From contig JAFEMH010007468.1 of the NCBI GenBank assembly GCA_022495995.1, positions 1 to 64,000 on the forward strand: DNA of 64,000 nucleotides, given 5' to 3'. Below the pieces are notes generated by a model that saw nothing but the letters and a program-made list of their open reading frames with translations, was not told the DNA's origin and made no database searches. The stretch comes from Adenophora triphylla var. japonica. Lineage: Eukaryota; Streptophyta; Magnoliopsida; Asterales; Campanulaceae. Position numbers and translations under genes: made by a program. Positions within the stretch are counted from its first letter, which is position 1, and each line of letters begins with the position of its first letter. Positions 43,722 through 55,900 of this stretch are shown here, one piece after another.

Positions 43722-44654
43722 AAAATTCATTGATTTGAAACATGAAGATTTATTTTTTTCAGAAATAGTTAAAATTATATTTTTCGGTCAGTGTATTGTA
43801 ATATAGTTTATACTTGCTATTTTTATAATATCATTATTAACATTGAAGCAATTAAAAAAAATGAAAATCTCATTCCTACCGTTGTTATTTTAGCAATTTA
43901 ATAGGGTTAAATGGATCGATAATATTTGGAGCTGGTCTCCCATGAGAACAGTTGTATCCGTCTCATGGATGAGACGGGTCGGAATGACCCGAAGCCCGGA
44001 CCCATGACCCAGACTCTTTCCCGTCTATTTTCTTTCTCTGCAATCGGTGCCAAATTACTTCGGCTGTTTCATTGTCTCAACTCTGTCTGTGCTACGTTTT
44101 CCTCCCATGAGGCGTATAATGCCCAACTCTTTTTCCCTGTCTCTTTTCTTCTATGCTTCTCTCTTTGTTGTTGAAGCTTTCAAGTATATTTTTGTTGTAG
44201 ATCCCTAATTTTACATATTCTGAAAAACATTTCTCTACCTGATTTGGTGTTCTTTACCAAAAATTTGTCTATGTTTCTACAATTTAGGGCATGAAATATT
44301 AATGGAAATCAAAACTTTGTTAACATGTGAAATTAAATACTTGGTTTCTACATAAAGATTACCATCAAATTGCAGAGGCGAGCCTTCCTATCTGTTGTAT
44401 GAAAATTAAGGATATTACATTTGATTTCAATTTCGTTTCTTTGATATTTTTTAATTGGTCACAAAATCTAAATAATCCCATATGGAAGTTTTTTAATTGT
44501 GTTTGGGGCACTTTCCTTTATTTTCTGGACTCTCACTTTAGTCCCTCTTCTGAAGTATGTCTTCATAGTGCTTAGAGCTGATGATAATGGTGAAGGAGGA
44601 ACATTTGCACTGTATTCATTGCTTTGTAGACATGCCAGAGTCCTGGGTGACATA

Positions 44655-45640
44655 GTGTAGTACTATTACTTATAGCAATACCAACTATTACTTATAGCAA
44701 TACCAACTATTACTTAAACAAATGAGAAGTATTACTCAAAATGAAAACAGTTCCTAAAACTATTATTAGTTAAAAAATAAAATAACACTATTACTTCACA
44801 AGTGTAGTACTATTACTTATAGCAATACCAACTACTCCCTCTGTTCCGCTTAAGTTGCAACATTTTGCCATTTTCGGCATTTCACTTAAGTTGCAACATT
44901 ACCAAAAAAGAAAACTTTTTATTATTTTTATAATTCTCCACTCATTCTCTCTCTTCCTCACAACCACTCATTATTCTCCACTCATTCTCTCTCTTCCTCC
45001 CAACCACTCATTATTCTCCTTTCTTAATTTACGTGCTTCAACCTAATTGTTGCAACCTTAGTGGAACGAAGGGAGTATTACTTAAACAAATGAGAAGTAT
45101 TACTCAAAATGAAAACAGTTCCTAAAACTATTATTAGTTAAAAAATAAAATAACACTATTACTTCACAAGTGTAGTACTATTACTTATAGCAATACCAAC
45201 TATTACTTAAACAAATGAGAAGTATTACTCAAAATGAAAACAGTTCCTAACACTATTATTAGTTAAAAAAAAAATAATATTACTTCACAAGTGTAGTACT
45301 ATTACTTATAGGAATACCAACTATTACTTAAACAAATGAGAAGTATTACTTAAAATGAAAACAGTTCCTAAAACTATTATTAGTTAAAAAAAAAATAACA
45401 CTATTACTTCACAAGTGTAGTACTATTACTTATAGCAATATCAACTATTACTTAAACAAATGAGAAGTATTACTCAAAATGAAAACAGTTCCTAAAACTA
45501 TTATTAGTTTAAAAAATAAAATAACACTATTACTTCACAAGTGTAGTACTATTACTTATAGCAATACCAACTATTACTTAAACAAATGAGAAGTATTACT
45601 CAAAATGAAAACAGTTCATAAAACTATTATTAGTTAAAAA
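44655..45640. repeat. ~122-bp tandem repeat, about six units
   Basis: Unit begins GTGTAGTACTATTACTTATA and includes ACTATTACTTAAACAAATGA and CTATTATTAGTTAAAAAA. Starts are near 44655, 44803, 45170, 45293, 45416 and 45541. MITE 5 interrupts the second unit. Two further TATTACTTTATATGCATACA copies follow at 45660-45800. Confidence 0.88.
44835..45075. mobile_element. Stowaway-type MITE 5, nested in the tandem array
   Basis: CTCCCTCTGTTCCGCTTAAG and inverted CTCCCTTCGTTCCACTAAGG, TA on both sides. Confidence 0.85.
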
Positions 45641-46374
45641 AAATAATGTATAGAAACTATTACTTTATATGCATACAATCATTACATTATGTTATAGTAA
45701 CTATTACTTTTCACAAACCGAAAAAAAAAACAAAATTTAAAATTTTAATCGAAGGATTCCGATCCTGATTCGGACTATATATGTATTACTTTATATGCAT
45801 ACAATCATTACTTTTTAAAAACTGAAAATATGGAAATTTTGGAAGAATTTGATTTATAAAAATTCATGGGCTAAAATGAAAAATAAAATCTCAAAGAGCG
45901 AGGTGCAAAAATTTTTTTTATAGTGGTCAAAGTGCGATGTTACAATTGTGAATTGCGAGACGAAACGAATACTAAATGGTACAAAATGATTAATGTTTGC
46001 TGGCCAAGGAATCAGGCAATGGTCGGCCAAGCTAAAGCAATTTGGGGCCAAGGAAGGATGGCTGGGACAAGGCTGATGGGCTGGGCAAGGCTTGGGCCGT
46101 GGAAGCTATTGATCTGCTGGGCAGTCACGTGGGCAGTGATGGGCGGGTCATGGGTCGGATCCGACCCGTCTCATGGATGAAACGGGTATCCCTGTTCTCA
46201 CCTAAGTTTTTGTCTAATATTTGAGTAGTTATAAAAATTTAATAGGGTCTGGGAGTTAGGAGAGAGGGGGAGAGTGGGAAAAGGGGGATAAAATATGGAC
46301 GAACAAGTTAAATTTAGGATAAATTTAAATATTGGTTTCGATAATATCCCTCTCACACATTTCTTGAGAAGAGT

Positions 46375-46517
46375 AGATTTTGGGGGAAACTATTTTTTCC
46401 TTAAAATTATAAAAAGTCTTGTTTTAAAATCGAAATAAAGACACGTACAATTTTTTTTAAAAATAAAAAACAAGACTTTTTATAATATTTGAGGAAACTA
46501 GTTTCCCCCAAAATTTT
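46375..46517. mobile_element. Short hairpin element related to MULE ends
   Basis: An inverted repeat with ~50-bp arms: TTTTGGGGGAAACTATTTTT at the left and CTAGTTTCCCCCAAAATTTT at the right, loop of ~30 bp. GAGTAGATTTTGGGGGAAAC resembles the MULE A-D terminus GAGTAGGTCTGCTGAGAAAC. No target duplication found. Confidence 0.4.
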
Positions 46518-46929
46518 CAGAATAGATATCATAAATCCACCTTCCATTGCGAAAATCAAAATCAGATGACCATAATTAATAAACATTTGGAGGCCTTAGA
46601 AATCAAACACCCAAACTCTTATTTGGTCTTATGTATTAGTCAAACACGGTTAAAGAATTTCCGTCACCATTTTTAGCTCGGCATGCAAATTAAGGAAATA
46701 GGTGGAAAGAAAAAATTTTGTGAGTGTAATTTGAAAATAGAAGAGAGAATTAGTGAAGAAAATAGTAAATTTAAAAAATGTTGTGAGTATAATAGTGAAT
46801 TATGAGAAAAAATGAGTGAAGAAAATAGTGAGTGGATGTAATAGAATATTAATAAAGCAAAGTTTGAATCACTAACTAACAGACTTGAATATTTGGAAAA
46901 ATAAACTTATGATTACAAACAGTAACATA

Positions 46930-47233
46930 CTCCCTCCGCCCCGTTCGAAGTGTCTCAAAATGAGATTGGCGCGGAAATTAAGGAAAGTGAGGTAAGAAAG
47001 AGAAAAAGGTTAAATGTTGTGAGTATGAAAAAATTAAATAGGAGAGAGAATGAGTGGGAAGAATAGTTAGGAGAGAGAATGTTGTGAGTGTAAAAGTAAA
47101 GTAGGAGAGAGAATGAGTGGGGTAGGAAGAGTATAAAAATAATAAAAACTTTTCATTTTGGGATTGAGACACTTTAAATGGAACGCCAAAAAAAAAAAGT
47201 TGAGACACTTCGAACGGGACTGAGGGGAGGGAG
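46930..47233. mobile_element. Stowaway-type MITE 6
   Basis: CTCCCTCCGCCCCGTTCGAAG and inverted CTCCCTCCCCTCAGTCCCGTT, TA flanks at 46928-46929 and 47234-47235. Closely related to MITE 7. 47240-47785 is AT-rich and empty. Confidence 0.88.
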
Positions 47234-47787
47234 TATAATATAGGAATGAATTATTAGAGGTTGACCTCAAGGCTTTAAATGCACCATAGTCTCGCAATGA
47301 GAAAATGCAAAACACTAAAGTATGATCAAATTAGTAGAAATAGAAAAAAACATATCAAATTGAAATTACTCCGTCCTCAATGTTTATTTTATTTGTTATT
47401 TTGAAACTAATGTAATAATTTTTATTTTTTTTAATAAATCGGTGGTGGCATCTGTGACATTTTTGTAAATAATCATAACTTCTTCTAAAATCAGGCGTGA
47501 CATTTTGTAAATAATTGAAACTTATTAACACTACATTTGACACGCTTTAAAACTATAATTGACGTTGTTTACACTACCGGGGGCAATTTTTAATACAAAC
47601 ACTAACAATCTATTTTACATTATCACCGACATACAGAAACAGAAACACTGACACATTTTAACAGTAGCAACAATATTCTTTAAAATTAATAGTGACTAGG
47701 AATGGCAACGGGATGGGTTTGGGACAGGCTTAGCATTTCCCTAACCTATTTCTAGTTGAAATTTACAAAACTCGAAACCCCACCCCC

Positions 47788-47913
47788 CCTAGACTATTTA
47801 CAATGGGTGAGATGAAAAGGAAATGAAATGGGGTTTAGTTGGTTGAAATCATGCAATGGGTTAAATGAAATTTGGAGTTGAAATGTTTCATCCAGTTGAA
47901 ATCATCCAATTTT

Positions 47914-47953
<40 letters not shown>

Positions 47954-48799
47954 CTGGTTGTGCCAAGTGTCATCCTGGTATTAGTCCGTTGGATTTTCGA
48001 ATTTTTTTTTATCTCAAATCTTGGAGCTAAATTATCACATACTCCCTCCGTCCCGGCCGAAGTGTCTCAAAATGAGATCGGCGCGGGAATTAAGGAAAGT
48101 GATGTAAGAAAGAGAAAAATGTTAAATGTTAAATGTTGTGAGTATGAAAAATTAAATAGAAGAGAGAATGAGTGGGAGGAATAGTTAGGAGAGAGAATGT
48201 TGTGAGTGTAAAAGTAAAGTAGGAGAGAGAATGAGTGGGGTAGGAAGAGTATAAAAACAATAAAAACTTTCCTTTTTGGGATTGAGACATTTTAAATGGG
48301 ACGCCCAAAAAGGAAAGTTGAGACACTTTGATCGGGACGGAGGGAGTAGTAAATTTTTTTTTTTTAAAAATTTTTTTTTGCCAAAATTCATCATTTTTTT
48401 CCCTATAAATTGATGCAAGTTTCATTTGGACACCAAAAAAAATACACTCATTTCTCAATTATTCTTCTTCATTTTAGCCTTTATTTAAAAAAATTCATCA
48501 TTTTTTCCCTATAAATTGATGCAATATTTTTTTTAATTAGGTGTGAAATATTTTTTTAATTATAAATAATAATAATAATTATTATTATTTTACTAATCAT
48601 AAAAATAAAGAATATAAATAAAATAAAAGTGGTGGAGTATAGAATGATGAGTTGGAAGGAGTTGAAATTTAATTTAATTTAGCCATTGTAGGGTGATTAA
48701 ATGAAATGGGTAGTTGAAATATGAGGTGGATGAGATAAAGTGTTAAAGTAGTTAAATGAAATGAGATGATAGGATGAAACCATTGTGGGTAGTCTTAGG
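47788..48799. mobile_element. Probable TIR element (CTARACTA ends) with nested MITE
   Basis: The left end CTAGACTATTTACAATGGG and the inverted right end CTAAGACTACCCACAATGG are TIR-like. Both are followed by GAAATGAAATGGG/TTTCATTT-type subterminal repeats. A T~36 tract lies at 47918-47953. MITE 7 is nested. No target duplication could be fixed. Confidence 0.45.
48042..48346. mobile_element. Stowaway-type MITE 7
   Basis: CTCCCTCCGTCCCGGCCGAAG and inverted CTCCCTCCGTCCCGATCAAAG, TA flanks. The interior is nearly the same as MITE 6. Confidence 0.9.
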
Positions 48800-49493
48800 C
48801 TTGTCCTGCCTCGTTTAGTTCAAATCATGTTAGAAAAATACGTCTTCATTTTGTAATGCTGCTAATTTTTTTAATATTTTTTTTTCATCTTTTAAAGTAT
48901 AAAATAATGAATTATATTATCAAACATAAATTAAAATTATATATAAATATACAAATAAAGATGTATACTACTCGGATCTAACAAAAAATGACACACAATA
49001 AGATTCACATATTTTAACACACAAAGTTATAGTCATCGGATCTAATTTGCAATTTGGGTTATGAAAAGTAGCCAATAATTTGCCTTGGCGATCTATCTTT
49101 GACTTTAGGCCAAATTGGAGAGTAGAATTTAAGATGAAATTAAAATTCATCAAATAAATGCCACCTCTTCAATTAACAAGTTTTAAACAATTGATGAGCA
49201 AGTAAATGAACAGAGACTCTTGGCCACACATGCAGGGACATTATCATTTCTAGACAACCAAATGCATTCAGCAGTGAGACTTTAACTGCTTCCTCCATCC
49301 AAAATGAATAGCCAAAAAGTTTACAAAATTGCTCTTGATTTAGTCAAGAACAGAATTGAATTTTTTTTGGACATTGGTGGTAGTAATTATACACTATTGC
49401 ATTCCATAATATCAAATAACTTAGAACCAATTAGCAAACAAACCTCTCTACTCAATACAACACCCGAAAACGTTACCCTCTTTACAGAAGACA
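48800..49493. other. Downstream region of the RING-H2 gene
   Basis: AT-rich. The last ~200 bp before the stop codon should be the 3' UTR of the minus-strand RING gene. No other feature. Confidence 0.4.
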
Positions 49494-49941
49494 TTACAAT
49501 TTGTCATTGACTTTATAAGCAGAAACATCTATAACCGTTCGACAGTTGGGGCAATCTCCACAAGTCTTAACCCACGGACCCAAGCAGACCGAATGGAACC
49601 TATGTTCACAAGGCAAACACATTACCACATCTAACTCCTTGAAAGCTTCAAGACATATACTGCATTCCCGTGATACCCTTGACATTCTTTCATAACTAGA
49701 TTCTGTGTTGCTAAAAACTTCAACATGTAGGCGGTCAAAGGCATCTCGGGTCAAACCAGCTGGACGCTTTTTTGTTTCCTGTAGTGCTCCCAACCTTCCT
49801 GCTCGGGGGTAGGTGTTAGCTGTCACTTCAGCAAGCCAATCCCTCGAGTTTTCTGTTTCCATATCATCAAGCCCGATGTAACTTCCATTGCGAAGTGTGT
49901 AGTCATCGTGATTAATGTCAAATGAAATCCCGTGGCTTTGC
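49494..49941 (-). CDS. RHY1A-like exon 3 with RING-H2 finger
   Basis: 448 nt. Acceptor TTTTATTTTAG, (R)QSHGISFDINHDDYTLRNG to the finger, and CRTVIDVSAYKVNDKL with a stop. An internal ATG at 49862 is not the start, since the frame is open and conserved upstream. Confidence 0.85.
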
Positions 49942-52900
49942 CTAAAATAAAATGCATAAATCGGACATTAATTTGTGGACTTGATAACAGCCATATTTTG
50001 AAACATTTTTTTTCTGAAAAAAACTTACCGGGCTATTATTGATGCGCCTAGAAGATTGTTTAATGAATTACATACAGTAGACTGAGCTTAATAACTTCCA
50101 GCTTACAAGTTTGGGCTCTTAAATTTTTTTCTTAACCCTATAAATGGTTGGCATCCCCAATCCCACAGCAGAACATATACAGATCATTCAACTAATTTAC
50201 AGTAAGTGAGCAATGGAAGTAGTTATGGACCCGGATGCAAAGTTCCAGAATAAAAGTCCTAACTTTTTTGTTGTTAACAAGAATGTACCACTTTGAGCAA
50301 TAATTTTAAGTTAATATAATTATCATAATGAAAATTTTAAAGTTGTTATTGATACACAATTATATGTACTATCAATAATAATATTTAGATGTTTATTAGG
50401 ATAATTAAATTAACCTAAAATTATTTCTCAAAAAATCTTCGTGTTAACAACAAAAAAAGATAACACTTAGTCTGATACAAGGGTAGTACCATATAAAAAG
50501 TAGCATCTAACCTAAAAAGCTAACAAATCTAGTCTGGTCTTCTGGCAATTTTCTGTGTTTGTGTATGAGTTTTCGCATCTATGCGTTGGAGTGACAGCTT
50601 GTTAAAACAGATATACGTAGAAAACATAAAATAAATCAATCACACAACACAATGATATACGTGGTTCATCAACTTTGCTACGTACACGGGCAGAGGTCAA
50701 GAATATTATTATCAACTGACAATCACCGAATACAATCTATAATCTAATGCACGAATTATTGATCATAATAATTCACAGTTGTGCAAACCCTGTACATCTA
50801 AAGAAAACAGAAAGAAAAGAAAACTCTTGTAACACCTATAATTATTGATCTCTATCACACGAGAAATTACAACCATAAAAAACTGCTAGTTAATAGGGCT
50901 TATTTATAATGTTTATTCCTAACCCTACAAGGTTTTCTAATCTTGCACCAATTTCGCCGCTGATTAGGCCCAATCCGGACAGAAGCGCGATCGCTCCTTT
51001 TTGGCAAGTGATCGCACCAAAATTTCATAAACTCCGCGCGATCGCGCCCTCTTCATGGCGCGATCGCTCCTTCGATCTGTCATATGAATTACCGATTTCC
51101 CCTTTGTTCAATCGCCTAATTTGTTCCTAAATTAGATGACATCAAACCAAACAAATCTCCACCTTGACATCTAACCTCCCTATCACAAAACCAAAACTCT
51201 CCTCTGCCTCGTATGTGTTATGCCAAACACCAAACTTGTCCTCCGAACAATCAAAACTATATCTTCCTATAAACCCAAATCGTGTTATGCCGAACACCAA
51301 AAATCTTGCTGGAAAAGTTGATCAAACCCGTTCAACAAGTAAACAAATGTGTCTACACCCAAATGTGTCCCCCGGACACCCAAACCGTGTTGCGGCAAGC
51401 ACACCAATGTGTTTACAAAACACCCAAATGTGCCAATGCAGTAATCACTCAAAATCGCCTCAACCGGCAATTTGGCAAATTCGGTCGATATTGGATCTTG
51501 CCAACCCAAACAAATGAAGCGCCCAAATTCGTAATCCCCAATAGTACGTACCTTTTCCTCGATTCCTTTCTCACTTCCCAATTATGTGCGTTGACTTACT
51601 AACCGTTGCTTGCCTAGTTCAACTCCACCTTTAGTAACTTCCTGCTCCACCTATTTGTCAACCTCCCCACACGAAGCCATGCAACATGCTTCCTTCAGAT
51701 GAGTCTCTACCATACCTTCTGTTGTACGATGCTCGACATCCAAAACCAAAAACGTAGAACCTTATAGGACGTACAAGGAACCTTGTTTTACCCGTTTCAG
51801 AATTACATTTGAACCCCTACAGACATTTACTGCTCCACCTTCACCTTTGAAACTATATCCCATTTTGTCTAACCGACTAATCGATATCAGATTTTTCATT
51901 ACTTCATGAACATGCCTAACCTTGTTCAATGTACAGAACTTATCACTCAAAGTTCGCACCCTGATGGAATCCATGCCAACTCCCTTGAAGAAAAAATCGT
52001 TAGTAATATAAATATCACCCCTTCCGTCTTCTCGTACGTTGCAAATCATTCCCTGCGCGAACACATGTGATAAAAGGCCCCAGAATCAAGAATCTATGTC
52101 TCTATCACACCTTTGTCTTCTTCGATTACTGGGAAATAGTCCTTCTCATCGTCTTCTGCCATAGCTGTAGTATACCCAAATTGCTCGCTCTTATTTATCA
52201 TAGGACATTCACATTTTCAATGCCCATTTTCCTTACAGTAAGTACAAATATCTCCAGGTATTTGACCCCTTTTATGAAAACCTTTGTTTCTCCTACCTTA
52301 GCCCATATTGCCTTCTGCAACCAACCCTGACTGAGATTATGTAGATAAACCGCTCGCCTTGCGGCGCAAATCTCTTATATTGAGATTATTCTTAAACTCT
52401 TCCAAAGTAACCGTATCCATACCATTAATGCAGTAATCCACAAATCCCTTATATGACAGTAGTAAGGAAACACACAACATAAAAGCAGTATCCTCATCTT
52501 CAACCTTAACATCAATATTACGCAACTTAAGTAATAAAGATGTAAACCGATCTATATGATCCCTAATGTGCGTACCTTCCATCATTCGCAGCGAATACAT
52601 CTTCTGCTTCAGAGACAGCTTGTTTGTCAATGATCGCGTCAGATACATATATTCCAACACAAGCCACAAAGCACCTCCGGAATAAGAATCTGCAATATCC
52701 GCCAGAACATTATCATCTAAGCATCTGATGATTTTAGAGTGGGCCCTCTCATCTAGCGTGATCAGATCTACTGTTTCTTTATCATCTGCCTTGCCTGAAC
52801 CCTCCACTGTCGCAATCTCTACAGCACCTATGGAACCGGTTACCACTGGCCCTTTGAATCCTGACGATTCCAGATTGCATCAGCTAGCGGAGCCCACAAA

Positions 52901-55900
52901 CCCTTGACTATCAACAATGCCTTCATCTTGATCTGCCAAAGAGAAAAACAATTCTTCCCATTGAACTTGTCAACTAACTTGTGACTCAAATCCTGATCCC
53001 ATCTTGTTTTGCAGCGGAACACCCTAGACCTTTATTAATCTAACCGCCTCTGATACCAATTTGTTATAACAGATATATGTAAAAGACAAAAAATAAATCA
53101 ATCACACAACACAACGATATACGTGGTTCACCAACTTGACTACGTCACGGGCAGAGGGCAAGAATATTATTATCAACGGGAATCACCGAATACAATCTCT
53201 AATATAATGCACAAATTCTTGATTACAAGAATTCACAACTGTGCAAACCCTGGATCTAGAGAAACCAGAAACCCTTGGAACCTTTAGAATTATTGATCTC
53301 TATCACAATAAGAATTACAACCATAAAAAACTGCTAGGGAATAAGGCTTAATTATACTGCCTACTCCTAACCGTGCAGGGTTTTCTAATCCTTCACCAAT
53401 TCTGTCGTTGATCAGGCCCAATCCGGACAGGCGCACGATCGTTCCTTTCTGACGCGCGATCGCACCAAAATACCGAAAACTCCGCGCGATCGCGCCTTCT
53501 TCGTGACGTGGTCGCTCCCTTCGGTCTGTCACAGGAATTAGCTATTTGCCCTTTGTTCGATCTACTAAGTTGTTCCCAAATTAGATGGCATCAAACCCAA
53601 TAGAGCTGATTGGAGAGCATAATGAAAATAAAATTCAAGGTAGAATGCAATAATAGATAAATTACCAGTTGTTCAATTGTTCTGTGTAATGGGACATTTT
53701 TTTAATCTATTATTCAACTGGTAGGTTGAATTCTAGGTGAATAACTGAACTTGTTTTGACAATCTTGAGATATACAAAGAGAAAATGATAAGTTAAAGAT
53801 AAAGACAAAGACAAACAATCATCTCAAGTCTCAAATTACTGGTTATAACTAGAACCCTTAACCTGCACTTATCTTGTAACGAGAAGATTCAATGACCAAT
53901 TGGTGATGCATGCCAAATCGCAGTTAAATAGCTGGGAAAAGGAGGTGGGTCATATATTAAGTTAGATTTTCCAGGAGATAGTAAATACCTGTTTCCAGAT
54001 ACGGAAACTCCTCTTAGTCTTTCAAGAAGCCTTTCCCTTGCAAGTAATACATCCCCTGGAAGCCTATCATTCCCTGTGACTCTTTGTCTATTACGGAAAC
54101 TCCTCTTAGTCTTTCAAAATAAACATAAATCCCACCCATCACCTGCTTTCTCATCATCCTCTTCATCTCACCTTCCCTTTCCCATTTCCAATCCCTGCGT
54201 TTCGATCCATCAATAATGTAGTCGACCCACACTTGGCAAGCCAAGGCATTTTCCTCTTCTACATCTACAAAATCGGATCCTAGATCTTTCCACTTCTAAC
54301 TTGAAGAAGATGCGGCGTCAGCAATCCAGTGCTAAACGGTATGTTCCTTCCAATTCCGTTTCTTTCTTTTTTTCCATCAAATTTTGGTGCGGTGCTGTAG
54401 TGTTTTGTTTACTTTGGGGATTTTGGTTGCAGGAACAGCGGAAGAGGTCGATGAATTAGGGAGGACAGTGGGTTTGAAGTATTGATTTCAAAAGGGAGAG
54501 CAAATAGAATAAAAATATACAAACCAAAAGAGATGAACAGACGAGTAAAGTAGATCATGACTTCAGGTCGTCCGAGGTTTCAATAGCTCCAGTGGTTGAA
54601 TAACTCTTGTGGATGAAGAAGCGGCTGCGAAAGTGGTAAGGCCTTAACCTTCTTCTCTCTCCATTTTCATCTCTCTTTTTCTTTAATTTTCTTTCTCCAG
54701 TAGGTTTTCAATGTGACATTATCATGAATGGCACCATGTTTACTGATTTAGGTGAATATCAGGGGGTATATAATTTCAAAACTCCAATAGAGGATGAAGA
54801 AGACGGATAGGGGTGCGTAGGGAGAAAGAGAAGTGGGTTTGACGATAAAATCCAGATCTAAATGTGTTTGCGGTTTGGGGTGAGTTCAAAAGAGGTGGTA
54901 ACGCCTCGGAGGATGGTGGTTGAATGCGATCGTGTTTCTTTTAATTTTTTTTTAAAGCGGTAGATTATCATAGTTGGGTCACCGTTTATGTAAAATTTGA
55001 TTGGATTTAAAACGAATGTGAATTTCATAGTAAATTTTGAAAAGAGGATGTTTATTTGCATTGTGTGTATTGTCATTTAGCGCGATGAATTATTTTGATT
55101 TGGTATAACATTTGCATTTGTGGTCATTTGGGGAATGTGACTGTAAGAAAATTTCTATTTTTTTTTTAAACAAGCACAATAGGCGAGTCGAATACGGGAA
55201 AATGGAAAGTTGGTTGAGCGAAATCAAAGGGAATGATGGGCAGCCTTTGGGGGAGACAAAGATGAAAAGTCATGAGGCGAATATGGGGTAAGAAATTTAA
55301 AAAGGGAGGAAACTAGACATATTTGTATGTTTTTATTTTATTTTTAAAACAATTACTATATATTTTCAAGTACTTATTTTATTATATCCATACCAAAAAA
55401 GATACAATTCTATTCAGTGAATATTCAAAAAAAATATTACCCATACAAAATTTTATTGCAAGTTGATTTATACATTTTTTGACAAGAAAGAGGGGTAGGG
55501 GAATGGAACCCCTAACCTCCATGGGATTATGCATAAAGTCTCTTTTATATGAGATGGGATCTTTAAAAATATGGAAGTAATTTTGGGTTAAATAAAAAAG
55601 AGTACGTATTTTTTGATGATAAGAGTTATTCCTTTCTCTTAAATTAATGTCTATTTTTCTTGATTTAATAAACATCTACTCCCTCCGTCCCATTCCAAGA
55701 GTCACTTTTTACCCAAAAGGGTGTCCCGTTTGAAGCGTCACCCTTTCCTAAAAAGGAAATGTTTTATTAATATTCTATTATCCCATCCACTATTTCCTCC
55801 ACTAATTCTCTCTCCTCTACACTCACAACACTTTTTAAATTCACTATTTCCTCCACTAATTCTCTCTCCTATTTTCAAATTACACTCACAACATTTTTTC

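Larger units (their letters stand above)
43929..46214. mobile_element. 2.3-kb element with 9-bp duplication and internal tandem array
   Basis: Flanked by TAATATTTG (43920-43928, 46215-46223). Ends GAGCTGGTCTCCCATGAGAAC and inverted AGACAAAAACTTAGGTGAGA, followed in both by CAG...ATCCGT or ACCCGT and GAGACGGGTCGG. A 9-bp duplication suggests a Mutator-like element. No transposase. The interior holds a 122-bp tandem array with nested MITE 5 and GC-rich sequence (46000-46170) near the right end. A similar end (AAAAACTTGGGTGAGCCC) lies at 56046. Confidence 0.7.
50600..53602 (-). mobile_element. Gag-only Copia-type retrotransposon in intron 2
   Basis: Two LTRs of ~550 bp flank 1.9 kb. Near-matching target sites CAGCT (50595-50599) and GAGCT (53603-53607). 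The primer site (TTGGTATCAGAGGCGG on the minus strand, tRNA-Met type) is next to the 5' LTR. The interior codes gag, a zinc knuckle and a protease-like start, but no RT, RNase H or integrase. This fits non-autonomous gag-bearing terminal-repeat elements (TR-GAG type) or an internally deleted Copia. Confidence 0.85.

Noticed and set aside
47960..48458. ORFs across MITE 6 and MITE 7
   Set aside because: They read through AG-rich MITE bodies that are shared by non-coding copies.
50987..51067. GCGATCGC sites like the HIP1 palindrome of cyanobacteria
   Set aside because: They occur only in the LTR of a Copia-type element in AT-rich plant DNA. No cyanobacterial sequence is present.
54313..54455. 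Plus-strand ATGCGGCGTCAGC exon with GT and AG sites, giving a 16-residue peptide
   Set aside because: It lies antisense within intron 1 of the RING gene, the product is tiny and there is no support beyond chance splice-like sites.
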